This document shows positions 46,705-55,279 of a DNA stretch of 64,000 bases, piece by piece; position 1 is the first letter of the stretch, and every line of letters begins with the position of its first letter. Made by a program: the position numbers and the translations under genes. The notes under the pieces were generated by a model, which saw only the letters and a list, made by a program, of their open reading frames with translations, was not told the origin of the DNA and did no database searches. This DNA comes from Ureibacillus massiliensis 4400831 = CIP 108448 = CCUG 49529. GTDB lineage: Bacteria > Bacillota > Bacilli > Bacillales_A > Planococcaceae. The stretch is from contig NZ_JPVQ01000004.1 in NCBI RefSeq assembly GCF_000772965.1, positions 62,001-126,000 on the forward strand. Reading direction: 5' to 3'.

Positions 46705-46796
46705 AAAAAATCCCCCATGAAAATGAACTGCTCCCCAATTGTTAGATGGTCTAACTTTAAGGGGTCACTTCAAAATTTCGTTGGGGGATTTATTTT
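46705..46796 (+). terminator. Terminator-like stem with a palindromic insert
   Basis: AAATCCCCCA (46708-46717) and TGGGGGATTT (46782-46791) form an outer stem followed by an AT-rich T run. The loop is occupied by a 49-bp palindromic element (46724-46772, separate entry). Confidence 0.6.
46724..46772. repeat. 49-bp palindromic element resembling fused IS3-family ends
   Basis: The element starts TGAACTGCTCCCC and ends GGGGTCACTTCA, with a central GTTAGA-TGG-TCTAAC hairpin. Each arm resembles terminal repeats of IS3/IS150-group elements (TGAACTGnnCCCC...GTTAGAC). It is flanked on both sides by AAA, which could be a 3-bp target duplication though the sequence is simple. It may be a solo or mini element. 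Confidence 0.5.
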
Positions 46797-46893
46797 ATTT
46801 AATGCATTGTACAGATACAAGGTGTTATTATGTAGGAATTTAAATGTCGAAATGAATATTTTCATGACATTTCTCATAAATTGTAGATAAACC

Positions 46894-47418
46894 CTATAGA
46901 GGGTAAATTTCCAAATCGATGTAAACGTCTACATTTTCACCGATTAAAAAACTACCAGATTCTAAAATTTTATTATAGCGTAAATTAAAATCATATCGAT
47001 TTATTGAAGAGTTAGCAGTAAAACCATAAGTATCCTGCCCCCAAGGATTCTTAACTTGCCCAGTACATTCAACAAAAAAAGTTGTAGGTTTTGTAATATC
47101 TTTTATTGTCAAATCTCCAATAAGGTTAAATGTAGAGTCTGTTAATCTTTCAATTTTTGATGAGTTGAATTTTATTTTTGGAAAACGATCTGCATCAAAA
47201 AAGTCTGCAGAAATTAAATGTTTATCTCGGCTTTGATCACTTGTCGATAAACTTGGAACATCGATATCAAAAGATATAAATACATCTTCTAAGCTTTCAA
47301 TAGACTTTGTTTTAATGATGGCTGAGTAAGAACCAAAAACACCATTAACATTTGCAATACCCATATGTTTTACCGTAAATGAAATTGCTGAATGAGGAAA
47401 ATCGATTGCATAATCCAT
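46894..47418 (-). CDS. YceI family protein
   Basis: 174 residues, an all-beta YceI-like lipocalin barrel (HSAISFTVKHMGIANVNGVF at the start, then F-P-K-I-K-F and G-D-L-T-I-K-D-I-T-K-P). It has no signal peptide, so unlike E. coli YceI it is cytoplasmic. Family members bind isoprenoids or quinones. TGGAGGTG precedes the ATG. It is divergent from an HxlR regulator that may control it. Confidence 0.88.
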   Translation of the reverse strand: MDYAIDFPHSAISFTVKHMGIANVNGVFGSYSAIIKTKSIESLEDVFISFDIDVPSLSTSDQSRDKHLISADFFDADRFPKIKFNSSKIERLTDSTFNLIGDLTIKDITKPTTFFVECTGQVKNPWGQDTYGFTANSSINRYDFNLRYNKILESGSFLIGENVDVYIDLEIYPL

Positions 47419-47603
47419 GAATTTGACACCTCCAATCGAATTCTCTTGTTACCTAATAATATCTTAACAAGGAAAAATATACAATAATAGTAAATATCCA
47501 AGAATTAAGTTACTTTTCGTAGCTAAATTTTAAATGGTACACTAAAAAACAGGACGATAAGAGTGAGTCTACTTTCTAAAATTAAATCTAGAGGTGTTAT
47601 ATC

Positions 47604-47912
47604 ATGAAAGAGGTATGTATATGTCCACGTTTTTCAAAAGCTATGGACTTGTTAGGAAAGCGTTGGACTACTTTAATATTGTATCAATTATTGGAAGGTC
47701 CTCAAAGATTTAACGAAATTGAATCCTCTTTACCAATTAGTGGCCGGCTGTTGTCAGAACGCTTAAAAGAATTAGAAAAAGAAAATATTGTTGAGCGAAA
47801 AGTATATTCAGAAGTACCTATTAGGGTGGAATATTCCTTAACGGATAAGGGGAAAGCACTTGAAGGAGCAATTCGAGAAGTAGAAAAATGGTCAAAAATA
47901 TGGATAAATTAA
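47604..47912 (+). CDS. HxlR family transcriptional regulator
   Basis: 102 residues, winged helix (L-G-K-R-W-T-T-L-I-L-Y-Q-L-L, then S-E-R-L-K-E-L-E). N-terminal cysteines (Cys5 and Cys7, C-I-C-P-R-F) sit where the redox-sensing Cys6 of B. subtilis YodB lies. It may sense quinones, aldehydes or oxidants by thiol modification. Its divergent neighbour yceI is the obvious candidate target. AGAGGTG before the ATG. Confidence 0.88.
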   Translation: MKEVCICPRFSKAMDLLGKRWTTLILYQLLEGPQRFNEIESSLPISGRLLSERLKELEKENIVERKVYSEVPIRVEYSLTDKGKALEGAIREVEKWSKIWIN

Positions 47913-47987
47913 AGTGTATAGCCACTTGCCAAAAAGCTTTCAATTTCCCATACTAAGTATGTACGTTTAGTAGAAAGGATTTTCAAT

Positions 47988-48899
47988 ATGACTATACAAA
48001 AGTGGGCTAATGATTTGGCTCAATTAATGAATCCAAAAAATATTAAGACAAATGAGTTATTAAAGAAATATACGATGACAAAACTTGGCGGGGCAGCAGA
48101 TGTGTTTGTAATGCCTGAAACAGAAGAAGAAGCCAGTGCTATTGTAAAATATGCCTATGATCATCATATACCGCTATTAATGCTTGGAAATGGTTCAAAT
48201 ATGGTTGTTCGAGATGGTGGTGTAAGAGGGATTGTCATCACATTTTCAAAATTAAATGAAATTCGAGTGGATGGAAACCAAATATATGCTCAAAGCGGAG
48301 CTTTAATAAAAGATGTTTCAAAGATAGCAGCGAATGAAAGCTTAACGGGCTTCGAATTTGCTTGTGGGATTCCAGGCTCCGTTGGTGGAGCAATGGCGAT
48401 GAATGCAGGAGCTTATGGCGGGGAAATCAAAGATATCATCGTATCATCAACTGTGTTAACAAAAGAAGGAAAAATAATCGTACTATCAAAAGAAGAGCTC
48501 GATTTACGCTATCGACACAGCATCATAACTCAAGAAGGTTATTTTGTTCTTTCTTCAATTTTTGAGCTTAAAAAGGGAAATAAGGAAGAAATTGATGCAA
48601 AAATTGCAGATTTAACATATAAACGAGAATCAAAACAACCTTTAGAATACCCATCAGCCGGTAGTGTATTTAAACGTCCCCCTGGCTATTTCGCCGGAAA
48701 GCTCATTCAAGACAGTGGATTACAGGGCAAGGGAGTCGGTGATGCCGAAGTCTCTCTAAAGCATGCGGGATTCATTATTAATAAAGGGAATGCAACAGCA
48801 ACAGATTATATAAATACGATTAAAATGGTTCAAAAGGAAGTAAAAGAAAAATTTGGTGTTGAATTAGAGCTAGAAGTTAAAATTGTTGGTGAAGACTAG
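47988..48899 (+). CDS. murB: UDP-N-acetylenolpyruvoylglucosamine reductase
   Basis: 303 residues, MurB type II. FAD-binding G-N-G-S-N-M-V-V-R-D and C-G-I-P-G-S-V-G-G-A-M-A-M-N-A-G-A-Y-G-G are intact. The catalytic Ser lies in Y-P-S-A-G-S-V-F-K. It makes UDP-MurNAc for peptidoglycan. It stands apart from other mur genes. Confidence 0.95.
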   Translation: MTIQKWANDLAQLMNPKNIKTNELLKKYTMTKLGGAADVFVMPETEEEASAIVKYAYDHHIPLLMLGNGSNMVVRDGGVRGIVITFSKLNEIRVDGNQIYAQSGALIKDVSKIAANESLTGFEFACGIPGSVGGAMAMNAGAYGGEIKDIIVSSTVLTKEGKIIVLSKEELDLRYRHSIITQEGYFVLSSIFELKKGNKEEIDAKIADLTYKRESKQPLEYPSAGSVFKRPPGYFAGKLIQDSGLQGKGVGDAEVSLKHAGFIINKGNATATDYINTIKMVQKEVKEKFGVELELEVKIVGED

Positions 48900-48907
48900 T
48901 ATGTTAA

Positions 48908-48941
48908 AAAGCGCCTTTCGTGTAAGCGAGGGCGCTTTAAA
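48908..48941 (+). terminator. Probable terminator after murB
   Basis: AAAGCGCC and GGCGCTTT pair, extended by TCG/CGA, but only TTTAAA follows, so it may be leaky. Confidence 0.55.
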
Positions 48942-48977
48942 TACATATAGGAAAATTGATTACATAAGGAGTTTAAA

Positions 48978-49757
48978 ATGAAGTTTATTTCGTGGAATGT
49001 AAATGGTATTAGAGCTTGTTTAACGAAAGGTTTTCTAGATTACTTTAATGAAGTTGATGCGGATTTTTTCTGTATACAAGAAACAAAGTGTCAGGATGGA
49101 CAAGTACAGCTTGAACTTGATGGATATCATCAGTTTTGGAATTATGCTCAAAAAAAAGGGTATTCAGGAACAGCTATTTTCACAAAACATCAACCAAATC
49201 ATGTAAAATATGGCGTGGGGGATGAGGAAGAGGAGCAGGAAGGACGTATCATTACATTAGAATATAATGACTTTTATTTGGTAAATGTGTATACACCTAA
49301 CTCTCAAAGAGATTTAGCGAGATTGCCCTATCGATTAAATTGGGAAGAGAAATTAGCGAATTATTTAATCAGCTTAAATCAACAGAAACCAGTCGTCTAT
49401 TGTGGTGATTTAAATGTTGCACATGAAGAAATAGATTTGAAAAATGCTAAAGCGAATATGGGGAACTCAGGTTTTACAGTAGAAGAAAGAGAAAAAATGA
49501 GCCGATTATTATCATCGGGATTTGTCGATTCATTTCGTTATTTAAATCCAACTAAAACAGATTCATATACGTGGTGGTCCTATATGAATAAAGTAAGAGA
49601 GCGAAATATTGGATGGAGAATTGATTATTATATTGTCTCTGAGCAATTAAAAGACCAAATTGAGGAAGTGGATATACATTCGAATATTTACGGTAGCGAT
49701 CATTGTCCAATTCTTTTAAAATTAGATTTAAATAATAGGAAATTAAATAATAATTAA
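48978..49757 (+). CDS. exoA: Exodeoxyribonuclease III
   Basis: 259 residues, Mg2+-dependent AP endonuclease fold. It has S-W-N-V-N-G-I-R, C-I-Q-E-T-K (Glu metal ligand), G-D-L-N-V-A-H and G-S-D-H-C-P. It cuts at abasic sites and degrades 3' ends in base excision repair. AAGGAG precedes the ATG. Confidence 0.94.
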   Translation: MKFISWNVNGIRACLTKGFLDYFNEVDADFFCIQETKCQDGQVQLELDGYHQFWNYAQKKGYSGTAIFTKHQPNHVKYGVGDEEEEQEGRIITLEYNDFYLVNVYTPNSQRDLARLPYRLNWEEKLANYLISLNQQKPVVYCGDLNVAHEEIDLKNAKANMGNSGFTVEEREKMSRLLSSGFVDSFRYLNPTKTDSYTWWSYMNKVRERNIGWRIDYYIVSEQLKDQIEEVDIHSNIYGSDHCPILLKLDLNNRKLNNN

Positions 49758-49830
49758 ATGAAATACGTTTAATTCGAATCGTAAAAAACGATATTTAAAA
49801 TGTTATTGCCTACGAGAGGTGGTCAAAAGA

Positions 49831-52218
49831 ATGTCAACGGAAGCTATAAAGAAGAAAAAACCGAAAAGAATTATAGATTGGATAATTTGGGCAGTTGGTA
49901 TATTAATTATATTAGGTGGTCTAATTGTAGTTGGGATACATTTTTATGTTGCAAGCTCATTACCTAAAATTGAAGGCGACGTCGTTGTAGAAATATTGGA
50001 TGAGGATGTAACTGTGACACGTGATGGTCATGGTGTTCCACATATATCTGCTAAGACAGAAGCCGATTTATATCGCGCGCAAGGATATGTACAAGCCCAA
50101 GACAGACTATTTCAAATGGATTTAGCAAGAAGACAAGCTAGTGGAACACTTGCAGAAGTCGTTGGAGAAACAGCAATTGAGTCTGATAAGTTATTCCGTA
50201 CATTTAGCTTAAGAAATGCAGCTGAAAAGTCTTGGGAAACATATGATGATGAAACGAAACAAATTCTAGAATGGTTTGCAGAAGGTGTAAATGCTTATAT
50301 CAATGAAGGGAAATTAACTTATGAGTTTGCACTACTTGGATATAAACCAGAAGAATGGACACCAATAGATTCGCTAACCATTGGGAAATACATGGCCTAT
50401 GATTTAGGTGGGACTTGGAAATTGCAGGCATTTAATCATTGGGCTATGCAAAACCTAACTGAAGAAGAAGCGAAGGAACTGTTAGTAAAATATCCTGAAG
50501 GTGCACCATCCATTATTGAAGCAAATTTAAATAATTCTGTAAAAGTAGCTGGAGAATTTAATACAGAGTTATTACCAAATGAATTTAATGGTAGTAACAA
50601 CTGGGTTATATCTGGTGAAAAAACTGAAACAGGGAAGCCTTTACTAGCAAATGACCCTCATCTTAGTCTAGGCACTCCCTCTATCTGGTATGAAATGCAT
50701 TTACAGTCACCTGAACAAAATGTTAGTGGAGTAATTTTTGCAGGCGTTCCAGGTATTATTTTAGGTCATAACGAATCTATTGCTTGGGGAGTTACGAATG
50801 TCGGTCCAGATGTTCAAGATTTATATATTGAAATCCCAAACCCAGAAAATCCAACTCAATTCAAGTATGACGGAAAATGGGAAGATGCAGAAGTTCGAAA
50901 TGAACCGATTAAAGTTAAAAATGGAGAAACAATTGATTTTGAAGTTGTTGTAACAAGACATGGCCCGGTTATATCGGATTATATGTTTGGAGAAGAAACA
51001 CCAGATGCTGTTTTCTCTATGCAATGGACAGCGTTAGAGCCAACCCATGAATTTCGTGCAATCTTAGGTTTTAACAAAGCTACAAACTGGGATGAGTTTG
51101 AAGAAGCTTTAGAGGACTTTAAAGCACCAGCGCAAAACTTTGTATTTGCATCAACCGACGGAACTATTGCATATAAGGCAGTAGGAAATATACCGATTCG
51201 TAAGTCTGGGGAAGGGGAATTACCTGTACCTGGAGATTCATCTGAATATGGATGGGAAGGATATATTCCATTTGATGAATTACCTTCTGTCATTAATCCT
51301 GAGGAAGGTTATATTGTTACTGCTAATAACGAAGTAATAGGAGAAGAATATCCATACCATATTGCAAACTATTGGGCGCCACCATATCGTTATGAAAGAA
51401 TCGTTGAATTGATAGAATCTGTTGATGGGTCAGAAACAAAGTTAACTTCAAATGACATGAAAGCAATTCAATCAGATAAAAAAAATTTTTATGCAGAAGA
51501 ATTTTTACCTCATATTCTTGAAACATTAAAGAAAATGGATACAGAAGGTAAGTATGAAGAAATCATTACACTTCTTGAAGAATGGGAAATGTTTGATAAT
51601 AAGGATGAGGCAGCACCATTAGTATTTAATCTACTGATGGATAATGTGCAGAAAACATTATACGATGGTAAACTGCCAGAAGATATCTATGAGTTGATGC
51701 CAGCAAAATATCAAGTGACTGATCAACTATTAAGAGATGCGTATGCAGGAAATCCAGGTGTGTGGGTTACAGAAGCTGGTGGAATCGATCAAGTTATATT
51801 TGATTCATTTGAAATAACAATAACGGATATAAAATCAAAATATGGAACAAAAGCTTCAAAATGGACATGGGGTAGCTATAATAAGCTAACATTTGATCAT
51901 CCCTTATCTGCTGCATCCGATTTTCTTGCACAATATATCAATCCAAGTAAACAATCAGTTGGTGGCTCTAGAATTACTGTACAAGCTGCAGGTAATGATG
52001 GGCAAGGGAATGTGAACCATGGTGCGTCATGGAGATTCGTTGTTGATTTAAATGATTTATCTCACTCCTTCCAATTGGTTGCTCCTGGTCAGAGTGGTCA
52101 TGTTAAATCGAAATGGTATGATGATCAAAGTGCAGATTGGGTTTATGGTCGATACCATCAAACGAATATTGATGGGAACTTAATTAAAACCTATGAATTA
52201 ATATTGAAATCACAGTGA
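49831..52218 (+). CDS. Membrane-anchored penicillin acylase family hydrolase
   Basis: 795 residues. A basic start and one membrane helix (about 16-38) anchor the protein outside the cell. The Ntn-hydrolase nucleophile is Ser255 in F-N-G-S-N-N-W, where autocleavage separates alpha and beta chains. It hydrolyses side-chain amides of beta-lactams or N-acyl homoserine lactones in known members; the natural substrate here is unknown. ATG 49831 has AGAGGTGG upstream; the GTG at 49819 overlaps that site. Single gene. Confidence 0.87.
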   Translation: MSTEAIKKKKPKRIIDWIIWAVGILIILGGLIVVGIHFYVASSLPKIEGDVVVEILDEDVTVTRDGHGVPHISAKTEADLYRAQGYVQAQDRLFQMDLARRQASGTLAEVVGETAIESDKLFRTFSLRNAAEKSWETYDDETKQILEWFAEGVNAYINEGKLTYEFALLGYKPEEWTPIDSLTIGKYMAYDLGGTWKLQAFNHWAMQNLTEEEAKELLVKYPEGAPSIIEANLNNSVKVAGEFNTELLPNEFNGSNNWVISGEKTETGKPLLANDPHLSLGTPSIWYEMHLQSPEQNVSGVIFAGVPGIILGHNESIAWGVTNVGPDVQDLYIEIPNPENPTQFKYDGKWEDAEVRNEPIKVKNGETIDFEVVVTRHGPVISDYMFGEETPDAVFSMQWTALEPTHEFRAILGFNKATNWDEFEEALEDFKAPAQNFVFASTDGTIAYKAVGNIPIRKSGEGELPVPGDSSEYGWEGYIPFDELPSVINPEEGYIVTANNEVIGEEYPYHIANYWAPPYRYERIVELIESVDGSETKLTSNDMKAIQSDKKNFYAEEFLPHILETLKKMDTEGKYEEIITLLEEWEMFDNKDEAAPLVFNLLMDNVQKTLYDGKLPEDIYELMPAKYQVTDQLLRDAYAGNPGVWVTEAGGIDQVIFDSFEITITDIKSKYGTKASKWTWGSYNKLTFDHPLSAASDFLAQYINPSKQSVGGSRITVQAAGNDGQGNVNHGASWRFVVDLNDLSHSFQLVAPGQSGHVKSKWYDDQSADWVYGRYHQTNIDGNLIKTYELILKSQ

Positions 52219-52333
52219 AATCAAATGTTTACTAATTGATGCATTATTTATTTCGATTTTCCATTGTAATAATTGATTATTCGTTTTATGATTAATTCAC
52301 TAGAAATATTATTTATGGAGCGATTTTTCAATT

Positions 52334-52615
52334 ATGACAGAGCCAATTTTAGTCAATGTAACCGAAGAAATAGTTCATGGTCTTGTTAGATTTTTATTAT
52401 TCGGTCCAGAATATCAAACATTTTGTCATTGCGAAAAATGTGAGATGGAAATAGCAGCTTACACGCTGAATAGATTACCATCAAACTATGTGTCAACGGC
52501 TGAAGCAAGAGAAGAAGTGTATAATAAGCTGAATAATCCGATATACATTAGCTTGTTAAATAAGGAAATCATAAGAGCCATTTATGCAGTTGGAAAAAGT
52601 CAGAATCATTCCTAA
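52334..52615 (+). CDS. ComFB family protein
   Basis: 93 residues. The late-competence ComFB domain is recognisable (N-V-T-E-E-I-V, F-C-H-C-E-K-C-E-M-E-I, A-L/Y-N-R-L-P-S-N-Y-V). The C-x-C-x-x-C cluster could bind zinc. Recent work describes ComFB proteins as cyclic dinucleotide receptors in cyanobacteria and Bacillus. Here it is outside a comF operon. TGGAGCG upstream. Confidence 0.8.
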   Translation: MTEPILVNVTEEIVHGLVRFLLFGPEYQTFCHCEKCEMEIAAYTLNRLPSNYVSTAEAREEVYNKLNNPIYISLLNKEIIRAIYAVGKSQNHS

Positions 52616-52651
52616 CCTAAGATGGTTTAATTAATATAAAGTGATATATGG

Positions 52652-52690
52652 GGGGTGTTCAGAAAATAATAATTTCTGGGCACCCTTTGT
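52652..52690 (+). terminator. Probable terminator after comFB
   Basis: GGGTGTTCAGAAA pairs with TTTCTGGGCACCC (one G-T pair), followed by TTTG. Confidence 0.65.
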
Positions 52691-52830
52691 ATGTTGTTAT
52701 TAAAATTTTTAATATGAGTGAACAACAGATTATTAGCGAATATCAATAATGGATATGTCGTGAAATATTACCTTTTTACGTAAGGTTGTAGTAAACTTAA
52801 AAGTAAGATTTTGAAAGTGAGGGGTCGTTT

Positions 52831-53241
52831 ATGCCAACACCTAGTATGGAGGACCATATCGAACAAATTTATTTACTAATAGAAAATAAAGGATATGCGC
52901 GGGTGTCTGACATAGCAGAAGCATTATCAGTTTTACCTTCCTCAGTTACAAAAATGGTCCAAAAGTTAGATAAAGATGGCTATTTAGTATACGAAAAATA
53001 TAGAGGGTTAACACTTACATCAAAAGGGGAAAGACTAGGTAAACGACTAGTAAAGAGGCATGAACTACTCGAACAATTTCTTCGTTTAATTGGTGTGGAT
53101 GAAGAACTTATATATGCGGATGTTGAAGGTATTGAACATCATTTGAGCTGGAATTCTATAGACAGAATTGCTGATCTAGTACAACTATTAGAAGAAGATG
53201 CTGAGTTAGTAAAAAAGCTTGAAGAGATGAAAGCTCAATAA
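52831..53241 (+). CDS. mntR: Manganese transport regulator MntR
   Basis: 136 residues, DtxR family. All six B. subtilis MntR metal ligands are conserved in place: Asp8, Glu11, His77, Glu99, Glu102 and His103. The winged helix reads [10 protein letters not shown], then [10 protein letters not shown]. With Mn2+ it represses Mn uptake and activates efflux genes. It lies 28 bases before cvfB. Confidence 0.95.
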   Translation: MPTPSMEDHIEQIYLLIENKGYARVSDIAEALSVLPSSVTKMVQKLDKDGYLVYEKYRGLTLTSKGERLGKRLVKRHELLEQFLRLIGVDEELIYADVEGIEHHLSWNSIDRIADLVQLLEEDAELVKKLEEMKAQ

Positions 53242-53269
53242 CTTGTTTAAGAGGAGAAGGAAATAACAC

Positions 53270-54124
53270 ATGTTAGAACTAAAATCAGGTGAAGTTGTCG
53301 AACTTACTGTATTAGAAGAACAGGATTCACGTTTTATGTTAACAAATGGCGAATTAGAAATTCCATTAAATCGTTCGGAAGTCCAACAACCTCTTCAAAG
53401 AGGAGATCGTATTAAGGTATTTCTATTTGCAGATCGTCGAGGAAACCTACAAGCAACAACTGCCCTACCGAAGATAACGCAAGGCGAGTATGGTTGGGCA
53501 CGTGTGATAAAGGTATCTAAAGAAGGTGCATATGTAGATATAGGCTCGACACGTGAGGTTTTAATCAAATCAGAGGACTTGCCACCTTTAAATAATCTGT
53601 GGCCAGAAGTAGGCGATGAGCTTTATACAACGTTGCGAATCGATCGTAATGGTGATTTATTTGGACGTTTAATTACAGAAGAGAAAGTTAATGAACTGTA
53701 CGAAGGTGCAGTAGGGGATTTGCATAATAAAAATATAAAAGCTAGACCCTATCGTTTATTACCAGTAGGTTCTTTCCTACTTGGAATAGATAATCCTTAT
53801 CGTATTTTTGTGCATAATTCGGAAATGGAATCCGAACCAAGATTAGGTCAAGAAGTGACGATTCGAGTGATCGATGTGAAGGAAGATGGATCATTAAATG
53901 GTTCAATGCTACCTAGAAAACACGAAAGACTTAGTTCAGATGCAGAACAGATATTAGAGTATTTAAATAGTGTGGGTGGAAAAATGCCTTTTAGTGACAA
54001 ATCCACGCCAGAAGAAATATTAGAAATGTTTAAAATGAGTAAAGGCGCCTTCAAACGTGCACTTGGATCATTAATGAAGGCTGGAAAAATACAACAAAAG
54101 GATGGCTGGACAGAGCTCCAGTAA
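53270..54124 (+). CDS. cvfB: S1-domain RNA-binding protein CvfB
   Basis: 284 residues. Three S1-like beta-barrel repeats (about 1-65, 70-140, 150-220; G-E-Y-G-W-A-R-V marks the second) are followed by a C-terminal winged helix (F-K-M-S-K-G-A-F-K-R-A-L-G). CvfB (B. subtilis YitL) binds RNA and affects virulence gene expression in Staphylococcus. AGAGGAGAAGG before the ATG. Probably cotranscribed with mntR. Confidence 0.9.
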   Translation: MLELKSGEVVELTVLEEQDSRFMLTNGELEIPLNRSEVQQPLQRGDRIKVFLFADRRGNLQATTALPKITQGEYGWARVIKVSKEGAYVDIGSTREVLIKSEDLPPLNNLWPEVGDELYTTLRIDRNGDLFGRLITEEKVNELYEGAVGDLHNKNIKARPYRLLPVGSFLLGIDNPYRIFVHNSEMESEPRLGQEVTIRVIDVKEDGSLNGSMLPRKHERLSSDAEQILEYLNSVGGKMPFSDKSTPEEILEMFKMSKGAFKRALGSLMKAGKIQQKDGWTELQ

Positions 54125-54193
54125 TAGTTGATGCAAATTAATTAAACTCCTGTTTTTAGTATGGTATATTTTAGGCAAAGGGGGAGAAGTAAA

Positions 54194-54475
54194 ATGGAAT
54201 TTACTTTGAATGAATTAAGTCCACAGCATTTTGCTTTTGAGTACAAAAAAGATGGAGAAAAGTTAGCTGAGATTGAGTGGGTTCAAAAAGAGAACGTCAT
54301 GGTCATGAACCATACGTATGTATCTGATGTTTTAAGAGGCCAAGGGGTAGCCAAAAAATTATTAGATCAAGCTGCAAGCTACGCAAGAGAGAACGGTTAT
54401 AAGATGGAAGCTGTATGTTCTTATGTAGTGGCGGCATTTGATAAAAGTAATGAATATGATGATATAAAAGCATAA
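54194..54475 (+). CDS. Small GNAT-type N-acetyltransferase (YjdJ-like)
   Basis: 93 residues. It matches the short GNAT family with a Y-V-S-D-V-L-R-G-Q-G-V-A-K-K-L acetyl-CoA loop and a C-terminal C-S-Y-V. Substrates are unknown. ATG 54194 has GGGGGAG at about 8 bases; the longer frame from 54161 has no site. Confidence 0.85.
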   Translation: MEFTLNELSPQHFAFEYKKDGEKLAEIEWVQKENVMVMNHTYVSDVLRGQGVAKKLLDQAASYARENGYKMEAVCSYVVAAFDKSNEYDDIKA

Positions 54476-54518
54476 AAAAGGTGTAGATAATGGATAAATT
54501 CATTATCTACACCTTTTT
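54475..54518 (+). terminator. Intrinsic terminator after the GNAT gene
   Basis: AAAAAGGTGTAGATAATG pairs perfectly with CATTATCTACACCTTTTT, an 18-bp stem. Confidence 0.92.
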
Positions 54519-54597
54519 AAATAGTATGGGATTATATTGAAATATTGATTTATAAAGTAGTATGAATTTTAGCGTAATTATTAGATGAATATCCAAT

Positions 54598-54699
54598 TTA
54601 AATTTGAATAAAAAAATAAATTAGAACTGTTAGTAATAATGCTCCAACCAAAAATGAGGATACTTCTTTCCAATCATAAAATATTTCTCGATCTCTCAT
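54598..54699 (-). CDS. Small membrane protein (33 aa)
   Basis: A 33-codon minus-strand frame with GGAGAGGG before its ATG. The peptide starts M-R-D-R-E-I-F-Y-D-W-K-E and continues into one hydrophobic helix (about 16-31). It lies alone in a 430-base gap between two plus-strand genes. The polar-then-membrane pattern is protein-like, but I know no family. Confidence 0.5.
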   Translation of the reverse strand: MRDREIFYDWKEVSSFLVGALLLTVLIYFFIQI

Positions 54700-54903
54700 G
54701 AAGTTCAGCCCTCTCCATATAAAAAATTTGATACTTATATATTATTAAAGGCAATGGAAATATATTACCAAAATGGAAAGATAGATTGGAAAAATCGTTC
54801 GAGGTATTTTTACATAGTTTATCGTGCAATTGTCGAAATTGAACAAGTATATTTTTTTATAAAAGGGAAAAAGTAAAGTATCAGATCGTTTGGAGGGATT
54901 AAA

Positions 54904-55206
54904 TTGGCAAAATTGAAAGGTAAAGGTGTAGTTTTAGCAGCTTTTGTCGCAGGTGTAGCATCCTTCTTAAGTAAAAAAGACAACCGCGTAAAAACAATGA
55001 ATATGATTAATTCGATTAAAGATAAGGCAGGAGCTAAATTGAATCTTCAGAAATCAGGTGCAACTGGTACAGGTGATACACTCAAAGAATTAGCGGAAAC
55101 AGCAGCAAGTGTAAGCGATACAAACATTAGAGGGAATAATTTTATAGGTGAAGGTGGAGGACAAACAGCACTTGCCTATTATAATGAAAGTCAACAAAAG
55201 CAATAA
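54904..55206 (+). CDS. Hypothetical small protein with N-terminal hydrophobic segment
   Basis: 100 residues from a TTG start 7 bases after TGGAGGG. Residues 5-22 (G-K-G-V-V-L-A-A-F-V-A-G-V-A-S-F-L) are hydrophobic. The rest is polar and Gly/Ala-rich, ending in TALAYYNESQQKQ. It recalls YtxH-like general stress proteins only in outline. Family not recognised. Confidence 0.65.
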   Translation: MAKLKGKGVVLAAFVAGVASFLSKKDNRVKTMNMINSIKDKAGAKLNLQKSGATGTGDTLKELAETAASVSDTNIRGNNFIGEGGGQTALAYYNESQQKQ

Positions 55207-55207
55207 T

Positions 55208-55244
55208 AAAAACCTCGATAACTTAATTAGTTGTCGAGGTTTTA
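55208..55244. terminator. Bidirectional intrinsic terminator
   Basis: AAAACCTCGATAACT pairs with AGTTGTCGAGGTTTT (one mismatch-free stem with a G-T pair), between convergent genes. Confidence 0.88.
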
Positions 55245-55279
55245 TTTCTGCTTGCTATTAAGAAAAAAATGTAACAGAG

